Part shown: positions 24,381 to 33,252 of the stretch, in pieces
Layout of the letters: each line of letters begins with the position of its first letter
How positions within the stretch are numbered: the stretch's first letter is position 1
Assembly: GCA_002343985.1 (NCBI GenBank)
Contig: DDTB01000014.1
Location: 1 to 64,000, forward strand
Length of the DNA stretch: 64,000 nt
Origin: Chitinophagaceae bacterium UBA2375
GTDB lineage: Bacteria > Bacteroidota > Bacteroidia > Chitinophagales > Chitinophagaceae
Direction of reading: 5' to 3'
Made by a program: the position numbers and the translations under genes
Notes under the pieces: generated by a model
Seen by the model: only the letters and a program-made list of their open reading frames with translations
Told to the model about the DNA's origin: nothing
The model's database searches: none

Positions 24381-25478
24381 TTAGGTAAAATAGCGCACAG
24401 GATTCGTTTGAACTGCAGTTTTTAGGACGGCAAAGGTAGGAAATTTTTCCCGCAAAACATCATGCAGGAGGTCAATGGTAAACTGTTCGCTTTCAAAGTG
24501 GCCGATGTCCGCCAGCAACATCTTTCCCTCTGCATCAAAAAATTCATGGTACTTGATGTCGGCTGTCACATAAGCGTCAGCACCGGCCGACAATGCCGTG
24601 CCGGTCAGGAAACTTCCCGCACCCCCACATAAGGCCACCCGGCTAACCTGGTCCTTTTCACAACCGCTGTGACGGATAACCGGAACATTAAATTTTTGTT
24701 TAAGTAAACTCAGGAAATCACTTATATTCATTTTGTTAGACAAATTACCAATTATGCCGCTACCTGCGGTTTGCAAAGTATTATTCAGGGCCACCTGCTG
24801 GTAGGCAATCTCTTCATAAGGATGTGCCTGCCGCATAGCCTGGAGCACTTTTCCACTGAGCCAGGATGGGTATACAAGCTCCAGTTTGGTTTCCGGTTCC
24901 AGGTGCCGTTGCCCTTTTTCACCCACAAATGGGTTGGCAGCATCCCCGGCCATAAAACTGCCCTCCCCTGTCGTGCTGAAACTGCATTCGCTGTATTCGC
25001 CAATATGCCCGGCCCCGGCCGCGAACAAGGCATCCAATAAACGGCCCTTTTCCGCATGGGGTACATACAGTTCCAGTTTCTCGAGCAAACCTTTTTTAGG
25101 GACCAGCACTTTTTGATCCTGAAGGCCAAGTTTATTGGCCATCCAGCCGCTTACCCCATCGCTAACATTATCCAGGTTGGTATGGATGGCATACAAGGCA
25201 ATATCATGTTTAATGGCATAAATCAGGGCCTGTTCCACATAAGTCCTTCCCGTAATTTTTTTCAACCCCCTGAACACAATCGGGTGGTGCGAAACCAGCA
25301 GGTTGCAACCCCTTTCTTTTGCCTCCCTGATCACAGCTTCCGTGGCATCCAGGCTGACCATCACTCCTGAACAGTCCCAATGGGGGTTACCCGTAATCAG
25401 CCCGGCATTGTCATAATCTTCCTGTAAAGCCGGGGGCGCTTTTTCTTCCAATACCGATATAATATCCCGGATATTCAT
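24381..25478 (-). CDS. Nif3-like dinuclear metal centre protein
   Basis: This 365-residue member of the NIF3 / YqfO family has the metal-binding SHHPIVFRGLKKI and H-x-N-L-D segment (AIHTNLDNV) near the N-terminus and a C-terminal part with CGGAGSFL, ADIKYHEFFDA and DIGHFESE. The length shows the inserted middle domain (about 125-240) found in YqfO-type proteins. Some are named GTP cyclohydrolase I type 2, but this activity is not established. ATG 25478 is preceded by TTTG and four bases. The zinc-ribbon gene follows. Confidence 0.9.
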   Translation of the reverse strand: MNIRDIISVLEEKAPPALQEDYDNAGLITGNPHWDCSGVMVSLDATEAVIREAKERGCNLLVSHHPIVFRGLKKITGRTYVEQALIYAIKHDIALYAIHTNLDNVSDGVSGWMANKLGLQDQKVLVPKKGLLEKLELYVPHAEKGRLLDALFAAGAGHIGEYSECSFSTTGEGSFMAGDAANPFVGEKGQRHLEPETKLELVYPSWLSGKVLQAMRQAHPYEEIAYQQVALNNTLQTAGSGIIGNLSNKMNISDFLSLLKQKFNVPVIRHSGCEKDQVSRVALCGGAGSFLTGTALSAGADAYVTADIKYHEFFDAEGKMLLADIGHFESEQFTIDLLHDVLREKFPTFAVLKTAVQTNPVRYFT

Positions 25479-25490
25479 ACTGCAAAATTT
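25479..25490 (-). promoter_or_regulatory. Putative -7 element abutting the Nif3 start
   Basis: The minus strand reads AAATTTTG, four bases, then ATG 25478. Seven of eight bases fit TAnnTTTG. A -33 element is not clear. Confidence 0.4.
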
Positions 25491-25528
25491 TACTGGTTGA
25501 AGTTAGCGGATTCGTTCATTCGAACCCC

Positions 25529-25560
25529 AAAAAAAATCCCTTTCCGGTTCGGGAAAGGGA
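25529..25560 (-). terminator. Terminator after the FAH-family gene
   Basis: TCCCTTTCC (25537-25545) pairs perfectly with GGAAAGGGA (25552-25560); on the minus strand it is followed by eight T. Confidence 0.9.
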
Positions 25561-25582
25561 CTGGATCAATTTGCAATCAATT

Positions 25583-26194
25583 TTATTTCACTTCCAGCTT
25601 CAACAGGCTTTGCCCGTTCAGGAAGCCCTCCAGTTCATCGCCCACCACACATTCGCCCACACCGGCAGGGGTACCTGTAAAAATCAGGTCGCCGATATTC
25701 AGCGAAAAGTAGTTTGAGATATGCGAAATAATGCTGTCAAAACTAAAAATCATCTGTCCCGAATTTCCCTGCTGCACCGTTTCATTATTTTTATTCAGGG
25801 AAAAGTTGATGTTCTTTTTATTAAAGTCTGGTGTCAGGTCAATGAATTTCCCTACGGCGGCGGAATTGTCGAATGCTTTAGCCTTTTCCCATGGCAGCCC
25901 ATTTTTCTTGCATTCGTCCTGTATATCGCGGGCTGTAAAATCAATACCTACGGTAATGGCATTATAATAATTGGCCGCATGCCTTTCCTGGATGTACTTT
26001 CCATTTTTGCAAACCCTCAGCACCAGTTCACATTCATAATGCAGTTCATTGGTGAATTCCGGGTAATAAAAGGGAGTATGGGCCTGTAACAGTGCGCTCT
26101 TTGGCTTCATGAAGATCACCGGCTCTTCTGGTACGGCATTCCCCAACTCGGCAGCATGGTCAGCATAGTTCCTTCCTATACAAATTATCTTCAT
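25583..26194 (-). CDS. Fumarylacetoacetate hydrolase-family protein
   Basis: This 203-residue single-domain member of the FAH family resembles acylpyruvate hydrolase / oxaloacetate decarboxylase (FAHD1, YcgM). The fold starts with IICIGRNYADHAAELGN, metal ligands are in HYECEL and DFTARD, and FTGTPAGVGECVVGD is the family C-terminal motif. The true substrate is not known, though a 2-oxo acid such as oxaloacetate or acylpyruvate is likely. It is 80 bases downstream of pth and ends in a strong terminator. Confidence 0.9.
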   Translation of the reverse strand: MKIICIGRNYADHAAELGNAVPEEPVIFMKPKSALLQAHTPFYYPEFTNELHYECELVLRVCKNGKYIQERHAANYYNAITVGIDFTARDIQDECKKNGLPWEKAKAFDNSAAVGKFIDLTPDFNKKNINFSLNKNNETVQQGNSGQMIFSFDSIISHISNYFSLNIGDLIFTGTPAGVGECVVGDELEGFLNGQSLLKLEVK

Positions 26195-26274
26195 AGCACG
26201 TTTTTATCGGGTTTTCGACTTTGAAGGACGAAAATAATAAACAATACACATTAAAAAAAAATAAGGTCCGGATA

Positions 26275-26856
26275 TTATTCAGGCTTAAAGCTGAGCTGGT
26301 TATAGCGGGTCATCGTATCATTAATACCCGCCGTGGCGAAGGATTCGATGATCTCAACGGATTTCTCCACTTTATACCTAACAGTAGGCAATTCATCCGG
26401 TTTCCATTTCCCCAGTACAAAATCGGCCTGCAGGCCCTTTGGAAAATGGTTACCGATGCCAAACCGGAGTTTTGGGTAAACATCGGTTCCGAGGATGGCC
26501 TGAATATCTTTCAATCCGTTATGGCCGCCGTGCGTACCTGCAGGCCTGAGCCTGATTTTGTCGAGCGGTATCGATAAATCATCCACCACGGTAAGGGTTT
26601 GTTCGAGTGGGACTTTTGTTTTTTCGAGCCAGTATTTAAAAGCACGCCCGCTCAGGTTCATATATGTGGTTGGGCACACACAAGTAAACTGTTTGCCCTT
26701 CCATGATATGCTTGCCACATAAGCCAATCTGTCAACCGCGAAGCTGCCTCCGTGCTTTTGCACAAATGCGTTCAGCACATCAAACCCGATATTGTGCCGC
26801 GTATGCGCGTATTCATTACCGGGGTTTCCCAATCCAACTAACAGAAACTTGTTCAT
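26275..26856 (-). CDS. pth: Peptidyl-tRNA hydrolase
   Basis: This 193-residue enzyme would free tRNA from peptides dropped by the ribosome. Active-site residues are Asn in VGLGNPGNEYAHTRHN with catalytic His, and Asp in VVDDLSIP; RLRPAGTHGGHNGLKDI is the family signature. Its C-terminus runs to usual length. It lies 44 bases downstream of ftsK on the same strand, with the FAH-family gene after it. Confidence 0.95.
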   Translation of the reverse strand: MNKFLLVGLGNPGNEYAHTRHNIGFDVLNAFVQKHGGSFAVDRLAYVASISWKGKQFTCVCPTTYMNLSGRAFKYWLEKTKVPLEQTLTVVDDLSIPLDKIRLRPAGTHGGHNGLKDIQAILGTDVYPKLRFGIGNHFPKGLQADFVLGKWKPDELPTVRYKVEKSVEIIESFATAGINDTMTRYNQLSFKPE

Positions 26857-26900
26857 ATATGCCGATGATCCGGTAATGGGTGAAGAAAAAGATGCTTGGT

Positions 26901-29417
26901 TTAGAGTTTGTCGTTGAGGTATTGTTCCAATTCCATTTCTGTCTTAATCAACACATCGCGTGTTTTACTTCCCTGGTTCGGGCCAACAATGCCCGCGGCT
27001 TCGAGCTGGTCCATCAAGCGGCCGGCGCGGTTATACCCCAGTTTCATTCGGCGTTGCAGGAGCGAGGTACTGCCTGTCTGGCTGCTTACGATCAAACGCG
27101 CGGCATCTTCAAATAAGCTGTCTTTGTCGTTGATGTCAAAATCCCTGCCCTCCATTTCTTTTTCATCCACATATTCCGGGAGGAGGAATGCCTGCGGATA
27201 GCCGCGTTGCTCACCGATGAAATCAACGATCTTATCCACTTCGGGGGTATCAACAAACGCGCACTGCAGGCGAACCAGCTCCCCGTTGTAGCTGATCAGC
27301 ATGTCGCCCTTTCCTATCAATTGTTCGGCTCCGCCAATATCGAGGATGGTGCGGCTGTCGATCTTACTGCTCACTTTAAAGGCAATACGGGCAGGGAAAT
27401 TCGCTTTGATGGTACCGGTGATGATGTTCACGGATGGGCGTTGTGTGGCGATGATCAGGTGGATGCCAATGGCACGTGCCAGCTGTGCGAGGCGGGCAAT
27501 GGGCATTTCCACTTCCTTACCGGCCGTCATGATCAGGTCGGCAAACTCATCAATCACCAGTACAATGAATGGCAGGAACTGGTGACCTTTTTCGGGGTTC
27601 AGTTTACGCGCCATGAATTTTTCATTGTACTCCTTGATATTGCGGCAACCTGCTTCTTTCAACAAGTCGTAGCGGGTATCCATTTCAATACAAAGCGCAT
27701 TGAGGGTATGGATCACTTTTTTGGTATCGGTAATGATGGACTCTTCTTCATTAGGCAGTTTGGCCAGGAAATGCCGCTCTATGGTGCGGTAAATGCTCAA
27801 TTCCACTTTCTTCGGGTCAACCAGCACAAACTTCAATTGCGAAGGGTGTTTTGAGTATAGTAATGATACAAGGATGGCGTTCAATCCAACCGACTTACCC
27901 TGGCCGGTGGCGCCCGCCATCAGCAGGTGGGGCATGCTTGCCAGGTCAACTATGAAATTCTCATTATCAATTTTCTTACCGATGGCTATTGGCAACAAAT
28001 AACTATTCTTCTGGAACTTTTCCGATGAGAGCAGGGTTTTCATGCTCACCAGTGTTTTCCGGGCGTTTGGCACTTCAATACCTATAGTGCCTTTACCCGG
28101 TATCGGCGCGATGATACGGATACCCAATGCCGCCAGGCTGAGGGCGATATCATCCTCCAGGTTTTTGATCCGGGAGATGCGCACGCCTGCTGCCGGGATG
28201 ATTTCATATAAGGTTACGGTAGGGCCAACGGTAGCGGATATGCGCTGAATTTGGATATCGTAATTCTTCAGCGTGTTGATGATCTGGTTTTTATTATTCT
28301 CCAGTTCCTGCGGGTCCTGTACAATTTTCTCGCTGCCATGGTTTTCCAAAAGGTCGAGGCTTGGGTATTTATAATCCCGGAGGTCGAGCACCGGATCGTA
28401 TGGTTTGGATGCCAGCACTTTTTCAGCGGCTTTTTCCTGTTCTTCCACCGGCTCTTCGAAGGTTTTAATTTCGAGTTCCAGGCCGGATGCATCCACCGGC
28501 TTTTGCTTAGGCAGTTTTTGAGGAGTTTGAATATGTATCGGCGCTAATTCGGGCTCCGGCTCCGGCTCGTTGATTTCGGGAATTTCCAATACAGGCTCAT
28601 CCGCAACTTTTTCCACGAGGGTCAGTTCCGGCGTGGCAGGTGCATCGTCTGCCGGCAAAGATTCAAGTGGCTTTACCTGTTTTTTCGTAGCGGACATTAT
28701 GGGTTCAAGCGGCAGGGAATCATCACCCTCCCCTTCTTCATGATCGTTCACAGGAACGGGTAAAGGTTGTTCAGCAGCAGGCACCAACGGCGCTTGTTTC
28801 TTTCTGGTGAAATCAAAATCCGGGTTGAATCGCCAAATGACATACGAGAGGAAGCCCACGCCAATAACACCAATTGTCCCGATTTTCCCAATGGTTTGAT
28901 ACAGCCAGTTCCGGCTCATATCGCCCACTGCGCCCCCCCACGGAAAAGCAGACCCGCCAAAGGCAACCGATGCTGTTACGCTGATAAGGGGTAGCCCTAC
29001 AATAATATATTTCAGGTTCCTCTTTACGGAAAAAACAGGGCGGCCAAAAAACAGGTTTACGCCTACCACAAAAAAGAGGGAGCATACCAGGTAAGAGGCG
29101 ATGCCAAAACCTTTGTAGATGAAAAAATGGGAAATAAAAGCGCCAAAAGTACCCATGAGGTTATCCACTTCCACGTCGGTACCCAGGAGCAGTTTACTGC
29201 CCTGGCTGAACACTTTATCCTGGTCTTCATCCCAGGTAAACAAATAAGAAGTGAACGCTACAAAAAAGAGGATGGCAAATAAAATACAGACGCTGCCGGC
29301 TATTTTATGGGTGCGTTCATCTTTGAGTAACTGACCAACTTTTACCTGCTCAACCGTTTCCTGCTTCAGGCCTTCGGATTCAGGGGATGTGGATTTTGAT
29401 TTCGTTTTCTTAGCCAT
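26901..29417 (-). CDS. ftsK: DNA translocase FtsK/SpoIIIE
   Basis: This 838-residue pump would move chromosome ends across the division septum. Four membrane helices lie within about residues 45-200. An acidic, Pro-Glu-rich linker (about 205-350) follows. The motor domain has Walker A MAGATGQGKSVGLNA and Walker B LVIDEFADLI, and the C-terminal winged-helix gamma domain (about 765-835) contains QTGSTSLLQRRMKLGYNRAGRLMDQLE (shown in part by key residues), which reads KOPS-like DNA. ATG 29417 is used rather than a TTG three codons earlier. Confidence 0.95.
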   Translation of the reverse strand: MAKKTKSKSTSPESEGLKQETVEQVKVGQLLKDERTHKIAGSVCILFAILFFVAFTSYLFTWDEDQDKVFSQGSKLLLGTDVEVDNLMGTFGAFISHFFIYKGFGIASYLVCSLFFVVGVNLFFGRPVFSVKRNLKYIIVGLPLISVTASVAFGGSAFPWGGAVGDMSRNWLYQTIGKIGTIGVIGVGFLSYVIWRFNPDFDFTRKKQAPLVPAAEQPLPVPVNDHEEGEGDDSLPLEPIMSATKKQVKPLESLPADDAPATPELTLVEKVADEPVLEIPEINEPEPEPELAPIHIQTPQKLPKQKPVDASGLELEIKTFEEPVEEQEKAAEKVLASKPYDPVLDLRDYKYPSLDLLENHGSEKIVQDPQELENNKNQIINTLKNYDIQIQRISATVGPTVTLYEIIPAAGVRISRIKNLEDDIALSLAALGIRIIAPIPGKGTIGIEVPNARKTLVSMKTLLSSEKFQKNSYLLPIAIGKKIDNENFIVDLASMPHLLMAGATGQGKSVGLNAILVSLLYSKHPSQLKFVLVDPKKVELSIYRTIERHFLAKLPNEEESIITDTKKVIHTLNALCIEMDTRYDLLKEAGCRNIKEYNEKFMARKLNPEKGHQFLPFIVLVIDEFADLIMTAGKEVEMPIARLAQLARAIGIHLIIATQRPSVNIITGTIKANFPARIAFKVSSKIDSRTILDIGGAEQLIGKGDMLISYNGELVRLQCAFVDTPEVDKIVDFIGEQRGYPQAFLLPEYVDEKEMEGRDFDINDKDSLFEDAARLIVSSQTGSTSLLQRRMKLGYNRAGRLMDQLEAAGIVGPNQGSKTRDVLIKTEMELEQYLNDKL

Positions 29418-29433
29418 TGAGTACAAATGAGTA

Positions 29434-29441
29434 CAAAGATA
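29434..29441 (-). promoter_or_regulatory. Putative -7 promoter element for ftsK
   Basis: Minus-strand TATCTTTG fits TAnnTTTG exactly, 16 bases before ATG 29417. No convincing -33 element. Confidence 0.45.
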
Positions 29442-29503
29442 TAAATTAAATGCTCCACATAGGGCTGTGTAAAAGCCCTGTGCCGCATGTAGACGAATTT
29501 ATG

Positions 29504-29511
29504 TAGGTTTG
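29504..29511 (+). promoter_or_regulatory. Putative -7 promoter element for the 7TM kinase
   Basis: TAGGTTTG fits TAnnTTTG exactly and ends 17 bases before the TTG start at 29529, supporting that start. Confidence 0.4.
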
Positions 29512-29528
29512 AGAGTAAACTCAGAGGA

Positions 29529-31427
29529 TTGAAAACTTTTTTTTTCACAGTATGGTTGATATGTTCTGCCATTTTGGCCCGGGCACAATACGCCACCGGC
29601 GATCCGCCCATTGTTTCCAACAATAAGCAGCTTGTATTCGACCTGGAACCTGATACCGGGTTATACATTGATTCCATGGGAAGGGTAAGCAAACCGGAAG
29701 ATATTTTATCCCAGGATTTTGTGCCGATGGCTTCTGTCCCATTTCGAAAAAAAATACCAAGGCGTTTATCGGAAGTCAGTTTTTATTACCGGTTCAGGAT
29801 CCAAAACCCGGATACAGGTATGGCCAGGCTCTACTTATATCCAGGGATGTACCACAGTGATATGGACCTGTTCTATTTGAACGACACTGGCCTGGTCAGG
29901 GAAAAAGACCTTAAACCCCGCGAAGGCTTTGTGTCCCTGCAAATACCTTCCGGCATGAACAGGGAATATGTGCTTTGCCTGACATTAACCCGAAGCGATA
30001 ATAATACCCTTAGCGCCAGGCTGATCAGGCCATCATACCTCGACGATTATGTGCGGCAACTCACCACTTATGCCTACAACCGGAAAGTTGTCGGATTTGT
30101 TACTTGCGGCGTATTGATCATGATGCTCGCATTTTGCATACTGAATTATGTATCGAGCCGAAAACCGGAGTACTTTTATAATGCCCTGTTTTCCATCTTC
30201 ATGTTCATGATCATTTTCGCTTATGCGCAATATTATAACAAGCCGGGTCGGACTTTTGGGGAATTTTTCGGTTACTGGTGGCTGATCCTGCTGCACATCG
30301 GATACATGTGTTACATACAGTTTTCCAGGAAGTTCCTCGACACAACCAATAAAGACAAAACGATTGACAGGCTTTTCCGTTTTGAAATCGCGGCCTTACT
30401 GGTCCTGATGCTGGCCTATTCCTTTGTGCATTTCTTCACAAAAGAAGTGAAATGGGATTATTACCTGGAAACCATCATGAAAATTACCGTAGTGGGCATC
30501 AGCATTATATACGTAATCATGGGCCTGAAAAACAAGGACAGGCTGATGAATTACCTGGCTATCGGCAGCGCATTTAATGTCGCCTTCGCATTCATCGCCC
30601 TTTGGCTGCAAACGCAGAGTACCAGTTCAACCAGGGTGCTCGGCTCTTCCATTTTCTATTTTGAATTAGGAATTATCTTCTCACAATTCTTTTTCCTGCT
30701 GGGGCTTACTTACAAAAACCGCGTCGCCCTGATTGATGAAATCAAATACAAGGAAGCCCTGAGGCTGAACCAGGAAAAAGCGGCATACGAACAGCAACTG
30801 GCCATTTACAAGGCACAACAATCGGAACGAAACCGCATCAGCGCCGACATGCACGACGACCTGGGCGCGGGCATGACCACCATCCGTTTGTACAGTGAGC
30901 TTGCCAAGAAAAAAATAGGGGATCAACCCATCCCAGAAATTGAAAAAATTTCAAATGCCGCCAATGAATTACTGGTGAAGATGAATGGCATTATCTGGAG
31001 CATGACAGACAGCAATGACAGCCTCGACAACGCCATTGCCTACATCCGCAGTTACGCGCTTGAATACCTGGAACACGCCGGCATCCGTTGCTTTGTGCAG
31101 ATTCCGGACCGATTGCCCCGTTTTGTGCTCAATGGGGAACTTAGAAGAAATATTTTCCTGGTTGTAAAAGAAGCCCTGAACAATATCGTAAAGCACTCCG
31201 GCGCCACTGAAGTGCATATTTCCCTGAACAAAGAGCCATTGGGCCTAAGCCTGACCATCCAGGATAATGGAAAAGGATTTGACGGGCAAAACATACGCCG
31301 TTTTGGCAATGGCCTGCAAAACATGAAAAAAAGGATGGAAGAGTTTGGCGGCGAGTTCAGTATCAGCAACCAAAACGGCACATTGATCAGGCTGTATAAA
31401 CAAACACGCGATCAGTCTTTTTTGTAA
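29529..31427 (+). CDS. 7TM sensor histidine kinase (7TMR-DISM type)
   Basis: This 632-residue kinase has a signal peptide (1-20), an extracytoplasmic beta domain (about 25-185, DISMED2-like), seven membrane helices (about 187-395), a coiled coil, a HisKA_3 domain with His442 in SADMHDDLGAGMTTIRL, and a HATPase domain (about 530-625) with ALNNIVKHS, DNGKGF and GNGLQNMKKRM. The start must be TTG 29529: no ATG or GTG occurs between the upstream stop and the signal peptide, and the next in-frame ATG would remove the signal. No response regulator is adjacent. The last 16 bases overlap the convergent DUF423 gene. Confidence 0.9.
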   Translation: MKTFFFTVWLICSAILARAQYATGDPPIVSNNKQLVFDLEPDTGLYIDSMGRVSKPEDILSQDFVPMASVPFRKKIPRRLSEVSFYYRFRIQNPDTGMARLYLYPGMYHSDMDLFYLNDTGLVREKDLKPREGFVSLQIPSGMNREYVLCLTLTRSDNNTLSARLIRPSYLDDYVRQLTTYAYNRKVVGFVTCGVLIMMLAFCILNYVSSRKPEYFYNALFSIFMFMIIFAYAQYYNKPGRTFGEFFGYWWLILLHIGYMCYIQFSRKFLDTTNKDKTIDRLFRFEIAALLVLMLAYSFVHFFTKEVKWDYYLETIMKITVVGISIIYVIMGLKNKDRLMNYLAIGSAFNVAFAFIALWLQTQSTSSTRVLGSSIFYFELGIIFSQFFFLLGLTYKNRVALIDEIKYKEALRLNQEKAAYEQQLAIYKAQQSERNRISADMHDDLGAGMTTIRLYSELAKKKIGDQPIPEIEKISNAANELLVKMNGIIWSMTDSNDSLDNAIAYIRSYALEYLEHAGIRCFVQIPDRLPRFVLNGELRRNIFLVVKEALNNIVKHSGATEVHISLNKEPLGLSLTIQDNGKGFDGQNIRRFGNGLQNMKKRMEEFGGEFSISNQNGTLIRLYKQTRDQSFL

Positions 31428-31801
31428 ACAGCCCATGCCATACAACACCAACCTGCAATCAATGACACTCCGCCGAATGGCGTAACCATGCCCAGCCAGC
31501 GGAACTGGCCTAAGCCAGCATATTGTGTGTAGGTGAGGGCGTAAAGGGAGCCGCTGAAAATAATGATCCCGGCTACAAAGCATCGGCAGGCCCATAGCAT
31601 GGCTTTACTGGGGAATGATTGAAAGAGTATGGCCGCGATGATGAGCGCGAATACATGATAAAACTGGTACCTGACGGCTGTTTCAAAAGTCTGCAACTGA
31701 TAAGCTTCGAATATTTTCTTTAACCCGTGAGCTGCAAATGCACCGAGCGCTACTGATAAAGCGCCGAATAAAGCGCCAAGCGTTAAAAATCCTTTATGCA
31801 T
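31412..31801 (-). CDS. DUF423 small membrane protein
   Basis: This 129-residue protein has four predicted membrane helices and the family's GALFGALSVALGAFAAHGLK at the N-terminus, with FETAVRYQFYHVFAL following. DUF423 (YwdK-like) proteins have no established function. It starts 5 bases after shikimate kinase on the same strand. Its end overlaps the convergent kinase gene by 16 bases. Confidence 0.9.
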   Translation of the reverse strand: MHKGFLTLGALFGALSVALGAFAAHGLKKIFEAYQLQTFETAVRYQFYHVFALIIAAILFQSFPSKAMLWACRCFVAGIIIFSGSLYALTYTQYAGLGQFRWLGMVTPFGGVSLIAGWCCMAWAVYKKD

Positions 31802-31806
31802 GATCG

Positions 31807-32313
31807 TTAGTTTTCGGGGCCGATTACGGAATCGAGGCTGTTGGCCGATAAGCCATCAGCATGCAGCTTGAGTTTTGCCTGCTGGTAAAAAGGTTCCCTT
31901 TCCGCCAGTTTTTGCTGGATAAAATACAGCAACTCGGCCTCATTGACGTTTTTTAATAATGGCCTTTGCGACCTGTCGGCCATCACCTGTTGCAGGAGAT
32001 AAGCCGGCGTAGCCGAAAGGTAAATGGTAAACCCTTGTTCATTCATCCATTCCATATTGCCATGGAAACAAGGCGTCCCGCCCCCGCAGGCAATGATGGC
32101 GCGGTTAATACCCAGGGTCCGGCGCAGGGTCAGGGTTTCGCGCATCCTGAAATATTCTTCACCCCTTTGCTCAAAGATATCGGTAACGGATAAACGCTCA
32201 GAAGAGGTAATCATGTCGTCGAGGTCATAGAAAGGCCATTCGTGTGTGGCCGCCCAACGGCGCCCCCAGTGCGATTTCCCGGAACCCATAAAACCGATCA
32301 GATAGATGCGCAT
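31807..32313 (-). CDS. aroK: Shikimate kinase
   Basis: This 168-residue enzyme would phosphorylate shikimate in aromatic amino acid synthesis. Walker A is LIGFMGSGKSHWGR, the shikimate-binding Asp is in FYDLDDMI, GGGTPCF forms the central loop and DRSQRPLL lies in the lid region. ATG 32313 gives the family N-terminus MRIYLIG; the frame extends upstream but without homology. DUF423 follows 5 bases later. Confidence 0.92.
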   Translation of the reverse strand: MRIYLIGFMGSGKSHWGRRWAATHEWPFYDLDDMITSSERLSVTDIFEQRGEEYFRMRETLTLRRTLGINRAIIACGGGTPCFHGNMEWMNEQGFTIYLSATPAYLLQQVMADRSQRPLLKNVNEAELLYFIQQKLAEREPFYQQAKLKLHADGLSANSLDSVIGPEN

Positions 32314-32449
32314 GGCGATGTTACAGCCGGATATTCCGGCACTGTAAATATACAGGTAATATGATTTGCCGGGAAGATTTGAGTCATGCGTAATGGTTCC
32401 TCGATCAGGAACAAAGGCATCATAAACTGAAAAAAAAAGGGAAATGCTT

Positions 32450-33094
32450 TTAGTACGACTTCTTCTTGTAATCGCCCCTTTTCCAGGCCTTGATAAACTC
32501 AGACCAGGCAAAAGGGTTAAAAATGTTTTGCGGTGCAATCTGGCCCGAATAATAGAGGTTCCTAGATTTTTGCCTGAGGTACATGTTGGAAGCCTCCCGA
32601 CCGTCGGCCGGCAATGTCGCCATCAGCAAGCGTCGCGTAGCCGCGTTATTGTTGCTGCGCGCGATGGATATATCGTCATCAGGAACTTTGGTATTGATAA
32701 AATCACGTTCAAACTGTTCCCGGGTAACCCTTGGCCGGATGATTGTAGCCGGGAGGTACACCGTATCATTCACCATCAACTGGATCACACTATGCTGGTT
32801 ACCCTTCAGGTCTTTGGGGATCGACATCAGCACAGACTTAAAACCCACACTGGTAAACTCCACCTGGTCGCCTTTGATCACCACAATGCTGAACACGCCC
32901 CTGTCGTTGGTAATCGTGCCACGGTTCTGGCCCTTGACCACGATGCTCGCTGAAGGCACTGCCCGCAGGCTGTCGGCCGTCATCACCACACCATATAATT
33001 GCACCACGGAGTCCTGGAAAGATTCAAACTGCGCACGCACACCAACCGGGATCAGTAAGGTAAGAAGGAGTATAAATCGGAATGTTTTGGTCAT
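32450..33094 (-). CDS. Secreted protein with carboxypeptidase-regulatory-like domain
   Basis: This 214-residue protein has a signal peptide (about 1-21) and then a CarboxypepD_reg-like beta domain (about 30-110): LYGVVMTADSLRAVPSASIVVKG and GTITNDRGVFSIVV are the hallmark strands, as in the N-terminal parts of TonB-dependent receptors. The C-terminal half (about 115-214) is polar and basic, ending WKRGDYKKKSY, and has no domain I know. It may be a periplasmic or surface structural protein. It stands alone on the minus strand. Confidence 0.8.
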   Translation of the reverse strand: MTKTFRFILLLTLLIPVGVRAQFESFQDSVVQLYGVVMTADSLRAVPSASIVVKGQNRGTITNDRGVFSIVVIKGDQVEFTSVGFKSVLMSIPKDLKGNQHSVIQLMVNDTVYLPATIIRPRVTREQFERDFINTKVPDDDISIARSNNNAATRRLLMATLPADGREASNMYLRQKSRNLYYSGQIAPQNIFNPFAWSEFIKAWKRGDYKKKSY

Positions 33095-33209
33095 TCAATC
33101 GTTGGTTAAAGGGCGTTGCATTTTAACAACCCAATCAAAGCTAGGTTCATTCTTTCGACAAAATAAGAACAATTACCCGTTTCCGAAACAAAGTACGGTG
33201 GTCAATGGT

Positions 33210-33217
33210 TAATTTTG
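33210..33217 (+). promoter_or_regulatory. Putative -7 promoter element for mrp
   Basis: TAATTTTG fits TAnnTTTG exactly, about 35 bases before ATG 33253. No convincing -33 element. Confidence 0.4.
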
Positions 33218-33252
33218 CAAACAGTTATTTCATTTTAACAATTTGTTCGACA

